Positions 13,624-20,725 of a stretch of DNA of 22,137 nucleotides are shown here, piece by piece. The position numbers and the translations under genes were made by a program. Origin of the DNA: a virus; IMG/VR virus record IMGVR_UViG_3300025732_003196, positions 1-22,137 of that record; one strand, 5' to 3'. Within the stretch, counting starts at the first letter, position 1. Each line of letters starts with the position of its first letter. The notes below the pieces were generated by a model. That model was given only the letters and a program-made list of their open reading frames with translations, was not told the origin of the DNA and did no database searches.

Positions 13624-13704
13624 AATGAAATCATTCTTCATTTTAAAAAAGATATAAATGGTATTTCGAGTTATTTTCTTCCATTCTCAACTAAAATAAT
13701 TTAA
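13624..13704 (+). pseudogene. C-terminal remnant of a GT25-like gene
   Basis: The reading frame ending at the TAA 13702-13704 encodes KKDINGISSYFLPFSTKII. This aligns with the last residues of the GT25-like protein ending at 12799 (MRDVNGIPGYYLPTRIM): D-(I/V)-N-G-I-x-x-Y-x-L-P. No start codon or upstream domain remains; the frame is closed by TAG at 13621. It looks like the tail of a lost second copy, left by gene replacement of the segment before it. Confidence 0.5.
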
Positions 13705-13705
13705 T

Positions 13706-14653
13706 ATGTATATTTCTTCTTGTCCTCTTCGAGTATCTTTGTTTGGTGGATCAACAGATAATCCATACTTTATTGAAAAATATGGATTTGGATCTGTGAT
13801 TAGTTTTAGTTGTAACTTGAAAACTTACATTACTCTTCATGAAGATAAACTTGGATATAATATGCAAGGTCGTAAGTATATCGTAAATTATTCTAAAAGA
13901 GAGGAGACTGAATATATTGTTGATATTAAAAATGAACTTGTTCGTATAGTTTTAAATTATTTTGGATGCTTTCCACTTACTGTTAGTATGACTAGTGATG
14001 CTTATTCGCAAGGAAGTGGACTTGCATCATCATCTTCTTATATTATTTCTCTCATTAAATGTATTTCAATGTTTCGTGATTTACATTTAACTGATATTGA
14101 AATATGTAAACTTGCTCTTAAATTGGAGCAAGAAATAAATCCTTATTGCGGATATCAAGATCCTTATGGGTGTGGTATTGGTGGATTTAAAAAAATTGAT
14201 TTTGAAAAAGGTGGTATTATTAAATATGACTTTTTATCTACTGATTTGTTTAAGCATTATGACACACATTTAGTCTTTACTGGTGTAACTAGAAATTCTA
14301 AAAATGTTCTTCAAGATGTAACTTTAAATATCGATAAGTCATTGCCTTTATTGAAAACGGTTGATGATGCTTATGATGCTTTAAGATATAAAGATTATTC
14401 TAAGTTTTTGCAGTTACTAAACTATAGTTGGGAACAGAAAAAGCAAACTAGCTCATTAATTACTGAAAATGAAGAAATTAAAATCATAGATAAAATTCTC
14501 ACTGAAAGTGAAGATGTTATTGCTCATAAACTTTGTGGAGCTGGTAATGGTGGGTTCTTTCTTGTTTTTTCAAAAATAAACAGCTTGAAAATTCCATATA
14601 AATCGATTAAAATAAAAGTCGAATCTAATGGCGTTGTTGGACATAGGTTATGA
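13706..14653 (+). CDS. hddA: D-glycero-D-manno-heptose 7-phosphate kinase-like GHMP kinase (HddA type)
   Basis: 315 residues, a GHMP-family sugar kinase. Motifs: CPLRVSLFGGSTDNPYF (6-22), the HddA-type opening; the ATP loop QGSGLASSSSYI (102-113); and the third motif HKLCGAGNGGFFLVFS near the C-terminus. HddA phosphorylates D-glycero-alpha-D-manno-heptose 7-phosphate at C1. Related sugar 1-kinases (L-fucokinase type) share the fold, so fucose salvage is an alternative, but the directly following GmhA-like gene argues for heptose. Length is near the family's usual 340. It overlaps the next gene by four bases (ATGA). Confidence 0.82.
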   Translation: MYISSCPLRVSLFGGSTDNPYFIEKYGFGSVISFSCNLKTYITLHEDKLGYNMQGRKYIVNYSKREETEYIVDIKNELVRIVLNYFGCFPLTVSMTSDAYSQGSGLASSSSYIISLIKCISMFRDLHLTDIEICKLALKLEQEINPYCGYQDPYGCGIGGFKKIDFEKGGIIKYDFLSTDLFKHYDTHLVFTGVTRNSKNVLQDVTLNIDKSLPLLKTVDDAYDALRYKDYSKFLQLLNYSWEQKKQTSSLITENEEIKIIDKILTESEDVIAHKLCGAGNGGFFLVFSKINSLKIPYKSIKIKVESNGVVGHRL

Positions 14654-15153
14654 ATCCGTTTACAGAATACATTAAAGCACTTCAGAGTGCTCATATTGAG
14701 GAGCAATTTAAAAAGTTTAGAAATGCTTTTGATAGATATCATAATATTATCATTCTTGGAAATGGTGGTAGTAACGCAGTAGCATCTCATATTTCACAGG
14801 ATTATGTGAAATTTAATAATAAAAATTCGATGGTATTTTCCGACCCATCAATGCTGACATGTTTTATTAATGATTTTGGAATGGAAAATGCATATTGCAA
14901 ATTCCTTCAGTATTATGCAAAATCAGATACTCTTTGTATTTTAATTAGTTCCGGTGGAGAATCTAAAAACATTGTAAATTGCATCAAATATTGTGAAAAT
15001 AATTCTATACCATATGGTATTTTAACTGGATTTGGATTATCAAATAAAGCAAGAAGTATTGCAAATAATGCTCTTTGGGACTATCATATAGATAGTAGTG
15101 ATTATGGAATTGTTGAGTGTGTCCACCAAATTTTTCTTCATGGTGTAGTATGA
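14650..15153 (+). CDS. gmhA: Phosphoheptose isomerase (GmhA-like SIS protein)
   Basis: 167 residues with a SIS fold. It would convert sedoheptulose 7-phosphate to D-glycero-D-manno-heptose 7-phosphate, the first step to nucleotide-heptoses. Seen: IILGNGGSNAVASHISQDY (34-52), the phosphosugar loop; ILISSGGESKNI, the second serine-rich loop; and the C-terminal ECVHQIFLHGVV with the histidine used in catalysis. The usual catalytic glutamate (E65 in E. coli) appears as D51. The protein is shorter than the typical 190 and ends right after the last helix motif. It overlaps the next gene by four bases. Substrate follows from the neighbouring kinase and phosphatase genes. Confidence 0.85.
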   Translation: MNPFTEYIKALQSAHIEEQFKKFRNAFDRYHNIIILGNGGSNAVASHISQDYVKFNNKNSMVFSDPSMLTCFINDFGMENAYCKFLQYYAKSDTLCILISSGGESKNIVNCIKYCENNSIPYGILTGFGLSNKARSIANNALWDYHIDSSDYGIVECVHQIFLHGVV

Positions 15154-15872
15154 GATATTGTTTTGATATTGATGGAACTCTTTGTCATACTCCAAATAAT
15201 GAGCTAGGAAAACCTGATTATGCAAATGCAAAACCTTTTCCATTTATGGTGGAACAGGTTAATCGTTTATATGAAGAAGGTCATTATATTATTATTCAAA
15301 CTGCTAGGGGAAAATCATCTGGAATAGATCATAGTAACCTCACTAAAAGACAACTTGATACTTGGGGATACAAGTATCATGATTTATTTCCCATGTTTTC
15401 TAAACCAAACGCTGATATTTTTATTGATGATAAAGCCATTAACTTTGACGAGTGGAAACAAAAACAACCTTTAATCAGAGGAATTACTGCGGGATCGTTT
15501 GATTTAATTCATCCCGGATATGTAAAAATGTTTAGAGATTGTAAAATGTATTGCAATCATTTTACAATTGCTTTGCATGAAGATCCATCTTTAGAAAGAC
15601 ATAATAAACTATCTCCTATACATTCTATTGAAGAAAGGTTAGAAATACTTAGTTCTATTAAGTATATCGATGATATTGTGGTTTATCATACTGAAGACAA
15701 GTTTCATGATTATTTAAAAAGCGGTAAATACAATATTCGTTTTCTTGGTGATGATTATAGTGATGGGTCTTATACTGGTAAAGATATTCCCATAAAAGTA
15801 ATTTTTGTTGATAGGAGTCATGGATACTCTACAACTGAATTAAAAAGAAAAATTTTTAAATCTTGGAGGTAA
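15150..15872 (+). CDS. Fused HAD phosphatase and nucleotidyltransferase (heptose pathway)
   Basis: 240 residues from ATG at 15150, which overlaps the gmhA stop. Residues 1-105 are a small HAD phosphatase: YCFDIDGTLC (nucleophile D6, D8), QTARG (motif II, T51) and DIFIDDKA (D93-D94). Residues 108-240 are a cytidylyltransferase-fold domain: RGITAGSFDLIHPGYVKMF, EERLEILSSIKYIDDIV and GYSTTELKRKI, as in the C-terminal half of HldE and in TagD. Two roles that are normally separate genes, removal of a phosphate (GmhB) and transfer of the nucleotide, would be joined here. The catalytic HxGH motif reads H121-P-G-Y124, so the second histidine is tyrosine. The nucleotide (ADP, GDP or CDP) cannot be told. 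Confidence 0.83.
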   Translation: MRYCFDIDGTLCHTPNNELGKPDYANAKPFPFMVEQVNRLYEEGHYIIIQTARGKSSGIDHSNLTKRQLDTWGYKYHDLFPMFSKPNADIFIDDKAINFDEWKQKQPLIRGITAGSFDLIHPGYVKMFRDCKMYCNHFTIALHEDPSLERHNKLSPIHSIEERLEILSSIKYIDDIVVYHTEDKFHDYLKSGKYNIRFLGDDYSDGSYTGKDIPIKVIFVDRSHGYSTTELKRKIFKSWR

Positions 15873-15877
15873 AAAAA

Positions 15878-16774
15878 ATGAAGTCATTAGTAACAGGTGG
15901 TGCAGGATTTATTGGTTCCAATCTTGTAGATAAATTAATTGATTTGGGACATCAAGTTATTGTAATTGATGATGAAAGTGCAGAATCAAATGTTCAATTT
16001 TATTGGAATGATAATGCTTTAAACTACAAATATGATATTAGAGATTATAAAAATACTCGCCCTCTATATGATGGTGTTGATTATGTTTTTCATCTTGCGG
16101 CAGAATCAAGGATTCAACCAGCAATTGAAAATCCAATTAATGCGGTGAGTCTAAACTCTGTTGGTACATGTACTGTTCTTCAATGTGCTCGTGAAGCGGG
16201 TGTTAAACGTGTAATGTATTCATCCACTTCTGCTGGATATGGTATGAATCCTTTTCCGAATGATGAGACTCAACCTGATGATTGTTTGAATCCATACTCA
16301 GTATCTAAGGTAAACGGTGAAAAGTTATGTAAAATGTATACCGATTTATATGGACTTCCCACAGTTTCATTCAGATATTTTAATGTTTACGGTGAAAGAC
16401 AACCAGTTCGTGGTCAGTACGCTCCCGTAATTGGAATTTTTCTTAGACAACTTACTGCAGGAGAACCTCTTACTATTGTTGGTGATGGTGAGCAACGTAG
16501 AGATTTTACTTATGTTGGTGATGTTGTAAATGCAAATATTTTAGCGGCAACAAAAGATGTTAATGATGAAGTATTTGGTCAGGTTTATAATGTTGGTTCC
16601 GGTAAGAACTATTCAATTAATGAAATTGCTGGAATGATTTCTGATAATATTATCAATATTCCTCCTAGAATTGGAGAAGCAAGAACAAGTCTTGCAAATA
16701 ATCAAAAACTTCGTTCTACTTTTGGATGGGAACCCACTATGAAAATTGAAGATTGGGTTGGGAAACAACTATGA
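15878..16774 (+). CDS. NAD-dependent sugar-nucleotide epimerase/dehydratase
   Basis: 298 residues from ATG at 15878, with a strong ribosome site (GGAGG) before it; an earlier in-frame ATG is within the upstream gene. An extended short-chain dehydrogenase: TGGAGFIGSNL (6-16), VFHLAAESR (70-78), MYSSTSAGYG (113-122, catalytic S/T) and NPYSVSKVNGEKL (138-150, Y140 and K144). FRYFNVYGERQPVRGQYAPV resembles the UDP-glucose/UDP-GlcNAc 4-epimerase group (GalE, WbpP). It could instead modify the heptose made by the genes before it. Shorter than the usual 320-340; ends GWEPTMKIEDWVGKQL. Joined by ATGA to the next gene. Confidence 0.82.
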   Translation: MKSLVTGGAGFIGSNLVDKLIDLGHQVIVIDDESAESNVQFYWNDNALNYKYDIRDYKNTRPLYDGVDYVFHLAAESRIQPAIENPINAVSLNSVGTCTVLQCAREAGVKRVMYSSTSAGYGMNPFPNDETQPDDCLNPYSVSKVNGEKLCKMYTDLYGLPTVSFRYFNVYGERQPVRGQYAPVIGIFLRQLTAGEPLTIVGDGEQRRDFTYVGDVVNANILAATKDVNDEVFGQVYNVGSGKNYSINEIAGMISDNIINIPPRIGEARTSLANNQKLRSTFGWEPTMKIEDWVGKQL

Positions 16775-17556
16775 CAGTTCAAATTTTTACATCAGTAGTT
16801 AATCGACCAGATTTCGTAGAGATACAAAAAAAGTTATTTGATAAGTTTCTTACTGAAGATTATCAATTTAATGTTGTTGATGATTCTTTAGATGAAAATA
16901 TTTCTTTGGAGTTTAAACATATCTGCAAAAAATATAATATCGTTTACTATAGAAAGGATCAGGGAAATCGTAATAAAGATGAGAGTCGTTGGTCTGGCGC
17001 CAGACATGCTACAGAAACAATTCAATGGGCATTTGATGAGATTATCAAGAAAAAACATTATAAAGATTTAGTTTTATTTTTAGATTCTGATATGTTTTTA
17101 CTTGATGAGTTTAATATATCTGAATATATGAAAGACACTATTATTTCGGGATTACCTCAAATAAGAGGTCATGTTCGTTATATGTGGAATGGAATAATGT
17201 TTTTTGATATGGAAAAAGTGTTTAATACTGATCCCAATCTCAATTTTTCTGACGGTATGGTAGATGGTGAACTAACAGATATTGGAGGTCATTTTTATTA
17301 TTATTTTAAAAAAAATAATGTTATAATGAAAGAAACTGATGTAACTTACCCAACTCACTTTAAGGATATTGAAATTCAAAATGATGATATTACAAATGGA
17401 TTTAATTTTGAGTTGCATTTAGATTGTAAGTTTTTGCACTATCGAGCTGGAACTAACTGGCATACTCAAAGTAGTTGGAAAACTAAAAAAAATCCTCTGA
17501 TTAAAAAGGAAGAAGTCTTTAGTCAAATTGTTAAAAATTTTTTAATTGAAGTATGA
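16771..17556 (+). CDS. GT-A-like glycosyltransferase, paralogue of the gene at 12796
   Basis: 261 residues from ATG at 16771, overlapping the epimerase stop; an upstream in-frame ATG at 16753 is less likely. FTSVVNRPDFVEIQKKLF opens the fold, and KDLVLFLDSDMFLLDEF holds the metal-binding D105-S-D107. The C-terminus (DCKFLHYRAGTNWHTQ) matches the gene at 12796. A longer basic loop (NRNKDESRWSGARHATETIQ, about 66-85) may lie at the donor site. Donor sugar unknown. It overlaps the methyltransferase gene by four bases. Confidence 0.75.
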   Translation: MTVQIFTSVVNRPDFVEIQKKLFDKFLTEDYQFNVVDDSLDENISLEFKHICKKYNIVYYRKDQGNRNKDESRWSGARHATETIQWAFDEIIKKKHYKDLVLFLDSDMFLLDEFNISEYMKDTIISGLPQIRGHVRYMWNGIMFFDMEKVFNTDPNLNFSDGMVDGELTDIGGHFYYYFKKNNVIMKETDVTYPTHFKDIEIQNDDITNGFNFELHLDCKFLHYRAGTNWHTQSSWKTKKNPLIKKEEVFSQIVKNFLIEV

Positions 17557-18164
17557 AATCTCAACTTGTAGAATTTTCTCCTGGAAAAGTAAGCGTTCTT
17601 GAAGGACACCTTGGTGGTTATTATACTACTATAGATTTTCCCTCACAATCACCTAAAATGTGGAAGTATATCGTGAATAAACTTAACATTAAAACAGTTC
17701 TTGATGTTGGGTGTGGAATGGGATATGCAATGCAAGAGTTTATGAAATATTGTGATGATGTTGTTGGTATCGACGGATCTCCATATGCTATTGAAAACTC
17801 ACCATTAAAAGAAAATATTTTTCAGCATGATTATACTATCGGTAAACTGGAAACTGAAGATAGTTATGATCTATGTTGGTGCTGTGAATTCGTTGAGCAT
17901 GTTAATGAAGAATATGTTGATAACTTTCTTTCGACGTTTGCTTTCTGTAAATATGTTGCAATGACTCATGCTATTCCCGGACAAGGTGGGCATCATCATG
18001 TTAACTGTCAACCTAAAGAATATTGGATAGATAAACTTAAAAAGTATGGTTTTGAATATGATGAAGATTTTACAAATGAGTTGAAAGAAATTGCTAAAAC
18101 TGAAGGAGATTATACCCCACACTTTGTTTCTACAGGTCTTTTCTTTAAAAAAATAGATGGATAA
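17553..18164 (+). CDS. SAM-dependent methyltransferase, class I
   Basis: 203 residues. VLDVGCGMGYAMQEF (49-63) is the SAM-binding motif I, VVGIDGSPYAIENSPL is motif post-I with the ribose-binding acid, and SYDLCWCCEFVEHV is motif II. The late GQGGHHHVNCQPKEYWIDKL (histidine-rich H-H-H-V then Y-W) is typical of methyltransferases in sugar clusters. It probably O-methylates a sugar of the glycan or caps its end; the target cannot be read. It overlaps both neighbours (ATGA before; 8 bases after). Confidence 0.85.
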   Translation: MKSQLVEFSPGKVSVLEGHLGGYYTTIDFPSQSPKMWKYIVNKLNIKTVLDVGCGMGYAMQEFMKYCDDVVGIDGSPYAIENSPLKENIFQHDYTIGKLETEDSYDLCWCCEFVEHVNEEYVDNFLSTFAFCKYVAMTHAIPGQGGHHHVNCQPKEYWIDKLKKYGFEYDEDFTNELKEIAKTEGDYTPHFVSTGLFFKKIDG

Positions 18165-18978
18165 AAATAAATCAATTTACAAGTTAAAAAATATTGGTCC
18201 AATATATTACTTAAATCTTGATGGACAACCAGAAAGACGACAATATATTGAAGACCAATTTAAATATTGGGAAATTGAAAATTATACTCGTATTTCTGCT
18301 TATGATGGTAGAGATGATGATTTAAGTGATATCATTGTAGGTCGTTATCCAGAAATGATGACTTCGGGTGAAATCGGATGTGTTACTTCTCATCTCAAAG
18401 CAATTAAGCACTGGTATGAAACTTCAGATTCACCATATGCAATCATCATGGAGGATGATTGTAATTTAGATTTGGTTAAAAACTGGAATTTTACCTGGCA
18501 AGATTTTTATTCTCAAATTCCCTACGATTGGGATATTGTACAAATCGCTATTATTTGTACTGGAGATTTACACGTAAAACTTCATAAAAGATTTGTAAAT
18601 GATTTCTCCACTGCTTGTTATTTGATTACAAGACATCATGCAGAAAAACTTATTAAATTTCATGTAAAGGGGAATAAGTACCGTCTGGATAATGGTATGA
18701 AACCTCGTCCAGTTGCAGATGATTTGATTTATAATTCGGGAAATACATATTCAATTCCTCTTCTTCTTTATAGAATTGAATTGGGATCTTCTATTCATCC
18801 AGAACATATTGATATGTTCCATAGAGGTAATTTTGATGCTCTAAGTAATTTCTGGCAACAGAATGGTCCAGATATTGATATTAGGGATTATATGGATTAT
18901 GATCCTTATCTTGGTAGAGTGGTCCAAAACTCCGCAGCAATAGAACAGCAAGCTCATCTTGACAATTCTTCCCAATAA
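18157..18978 (+). CDS. GT25-like glycosyltransferase
   Basis: 273 residues, the last gene of the cassette. IYYLNLDGQPERRQYIEDQF (16-35) is the GT25 opening, SGEIGCVTSHLKAIKHW (70-86) the central block, and AIIMEDDCNLDL (95-106) the metal-binding acids. Residues RPVADDLIYNSG (about 187-198) match the family's V-D-D-F segment near the active site. It differs from the gene at 12047 throughout the C-terminal half, so the two probably use different substrates. The stop lies 6 bases before a GATAAATA box. No terminator follows, so transcripts could run into the porin leader. Confidence 0.8.
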   Translation: MDKNKSIYKLKNIGPIYYLNLDGQPERRQYIEDQFKYWEIENYTRISAYDGRDDDLSDIIVGRYPEMMTSGEIGCVTSHLKAIKHWYETSDSPYAIIMEDDCNLDLVKNWNFTWQDFYSQIPYDWDIVQIAIICTGDLHVKLHKRFVNDFSTACYLITRHHAEKLIKFHVKGNKYRLDNGMKPRPVADDLIYNSGNTYSIPLLLYRIELGSSIHPEHIDMFHRGNFDALSNFWQQNGPDIDIRDYMDYDPYLGRVVQNSAAIEQQAHLDNSSQ

Positions 18979-18984
18979 TGGTAA

Positions 18985-18992
18985 GATAAATA
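18985..18992 (+). promoter_or_regulatory. Late-promoter-like box GATAAATA before porin
   Basis: One base off the T4 late octamer; lies directly after the last cassette gene and 109 bases before the porin start. A weak sigma-70-like set (TTGACT 19022-19027 with TATGTC 17 bases on) follows it. Confidence 0.4.
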
Positions 18993-19039
18993 TGTTCTGG
19001 TGACGAAACCTCAAATACTCGTTGACTCACTGAGCAAAC

Positions 19040-19082
19040 GGAGTTATGTCGAAACTCCTTACATCCGCAGGTAAACTCTGCG
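19040..19082 (+). other. Two tandem hairpins in the porin leader
   Basis: GGAGTT (19040-19045) pairs with AACTCC (19053-19058) around seven bases; CGCAG (19066-19070) pairs with CTGCG (19078-19082) around seven bases. They end 19 bases before the ATG. They could stabilise the message or control translation; neither has a T-run. Confidence 0.5.
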
Positions 19083-19101
19083 AGAAACTATAGAGGTACT
19101 T

Positions 19102-20592
19102 ATGTTTAAATCCGCTTTCGCAGCAACTCTTGCTGCAACTCCACTTGTCGCTGGTGCTGCGTTCGCAGAACCTTATGGCACGTATGGACCTTATGTTGAA
19201 TCCCAAGTTACGAGCATCGCACAATTCTCTGATGTTCGTCCTACTGACTGGGCATATCAAGCACTCAACAACCTTGTAGAGCGTTATGGTTGTGTTGCTG
19301 GTTATCCTAACGGCACTTATGGTGGTGGTCAGTCAATGACCCGTTATGAGGCAGCAGCACTTTTGAATGCTTGCCTGGATCGTGTAACCGAAGTTACTGA
19401 TGAACTGAAGCGTCTTCAAACCGAATTTGCTGCTGAACTTGCAGTTATTCGTGGTCGTGTAGACAAACTGGAAGCACAAGTTGGTCAACTAGAAGCAACT
19501 CAGTTCTCTACTACCACCAAACTGCGTGGTGAAGCAACCTTCGTTCTTGGTGGTGTAGATGACTATCGCACTAAATTAGGTAGTGTTACTCCTTCTAAAA
19601 CCGATGATGTCACCAAAACTGCCTTTAACTATGATGTTCGTCTGAACTTTGATACTTCGTTCACTGGTCAAGACCTGCTTCGTACTCGTCTTCGTTCTTC
19701 AAACTTCAGTGCTGATCCTTTCGGTTCGTCTTCATCACTCTTCAAACTGGACAAGGCAGACAATTTCTCCAGTGCTAATGGTGATAATGTAGTTCTTGAT
19801 CGTCTCTACTATCAGTTCCCTGCGTTCAACAACACCACTACTCTGACTGCTGGTGCTAAAGTTCGCAACACTGAAATGTCTTGGGTTCCTACTGCTTACA
19901 AGTCTGATATCCTTGACTTCTTTGCTGTTGCTGGTGCTCCTGGTGTTTATAACAAGGCAACTGGTGCTGGTTTCGGTGCTCAGTGGAAGCAAAAAGGTGA
20001 GCAAGGATTTGTTGCTGGTGTGAACTATGTTGCTCAAGCAGGTCAAGATAGTACCCGTGGTGAGTTTGATGAATCTGGTGCTCTGAATACTCTGGCGCAA
20101 GTTGGTTATCGTGGTACTAACTGGGGTGCTGCATTTGGTTATCGTTATGGTACTGAAGGCACCCGTGTTCGCACCTACAACGGTCTGAACGGTGCTTCTG
20201 GTACTCTGGTTCCTGGTCAAACCTCTAATGGATATGCTCTGAATGCATACTGGCAACCTACCCAATCTGGTTGGATTCCTTCGGTCTCTGCTGGTTATGG
20301 TTGGAATACTGTAAGTGGTACTGAAAGTGCTGCTACTAACAGTGAGTCGTGGTTTGCTGGTCTTCAGTGGGCAGATGTATTTGCCAAGGGTAACTCTGCT
20401 GGCGTTGCTGTTGGTCAAGCACCTACGGGTGAAGATCTTGAAGATGCAACGATGCTTGAAATCTTCTACAAGTATCAAGTGTCTGATAACATCAGCATTA
20501 CTCCTGCAATCTTCTATGCAAGTGACAATCAACGTCTTGCTAAAGATTCCTCAAACTGGGGTGGTGTAATTCAGACAACCTTTAAGTTCTGA
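19102..20592 (+). CDS. SLH-domain outer-membrane porin of cyanobacterial type
   Basis: 496 residues. A signal peptide is clear (MFKSAFAATLAATPLVAGAA, cut after AFA at 23). An SLH domain (about 40-90: FSDVRPTDWAYQALNNLVER, then TRYEAAALLNACLDR) would anchor it to the cell wall. A coiled coil follows (95-135: DELKRLQTEFAAELAVIRGR). The rest is a beta-barrel rich in G, S, T and aromatics, ending FKF as outer-membrane proteins do. This is the Som/OprB-like porin plan of cyanobacteria; in cyanophages such genes accompany pstS. It may help phosphate or other nutrient entry during infection. A terminator follows directly. Base composition is richer in GC than the cassette. Confidence 0.92.
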   Translation: MFKSAFAATLAATPLVAGAAFAEPYGTYGPYVESQVTSIAQFSDVRPTDWAYQALNNLVERYGCVAGYPNGTYGGGQSMTRYEAAALLNACLDRVTEVTDELKRLQTEFAAELAVIRGRVDKLEAQVGQLEATQFSTTTKLRGEATFVLGGVDDYRTKLGSVTPSKTDDVTKTAFNYDVRLNFDTSFTGQDLLRTRLRSSNFSADPFGSSSSLFKLDKADNFSSANGDNVVLDRLYYQFPAFNNTTTLTAGAKVRNTEMSWVPTAYKSDILDFFAVAGAPGVYNKATGAGFGAQWKQKGEQGFVAGVNYVAQAGQDSTRGEFDESGALNTLAQVGYRGTNWGAAFGYRYGTEGTRVRTYNGLNGASGTLVPGQTSNGYALNAYWQPTQSGWIPSVSAGYGWNTVSGTESAATNSESWFAGLQWADVFAKGNSAGVAVGQAPTGEDLEDATMLEIFYKYQVSDNISITPAIFYASDNQRLAKDSSNWGGVIQTTFKF

Positions 20593-20597
20593 TAAAT

Positions 20598-20643
20598 CAC
20601 TCATAACCTGAGTGGAAGCACCCATTTTTTGGGTGCTTTTTTT
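20598..20643 (+). terminator. Rho-independent terminator after porin
   Basis: A first hairpin CACTCA/TGAGTG (20598-20603 and 20609-20614) is followed by AGCACCCA (20617-20624) paired with TGGGTGCT (20630-20637) and a run of T. The second is a classic terminator, directly after the porin stop. Confidence 0.92.
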
Positions 20644-20656
20644 ATGAAATCAAAAC

Positions 20657-20701
20657 CTTAACCAAATCTTAGTGGACTTTAATTTTTCTTTCTAGTAAAA
20701 T
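20657..20701 (+). promoter_or_regulatory. Pho-box-like promoter of pstS
   Basis: CTTAACCA (20657-20664), CTTAGTGG (20668-20675) and TTAATTTT (20679-20686) repeat with an 11-base period, matching the cyanobacterial Pho-box unit CTTAACCT imperfectly. TAAAAT at 20696-20701 is a fair -10, nine bases after the last repeat. In this layout PhoB would take the place of a -35. Expected outcome: pstS is switched on by the host PhoR/PhoB system under phosphate shortage. Confidence 0.6.
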
Positions 20702-20725
20702 CATTTACGAAGTTATTCACTTTTT

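Noticed and set aside
13653-13660. TATAAATG as a late promoter for the HddA-like gene
   Set aside because: It differs from the octamer at the last base, and these bases are part of the reading frame of the GT25 remnant; chance is likely in such AT-rich DNA.
19735-20532. 265-codon open frame on the - strand opposite the porin gene
   Set aside because: Its translation is rich in S, T and R with no motif, as expected from reversed beta-barrel codons. The porin on the + strand is clear.
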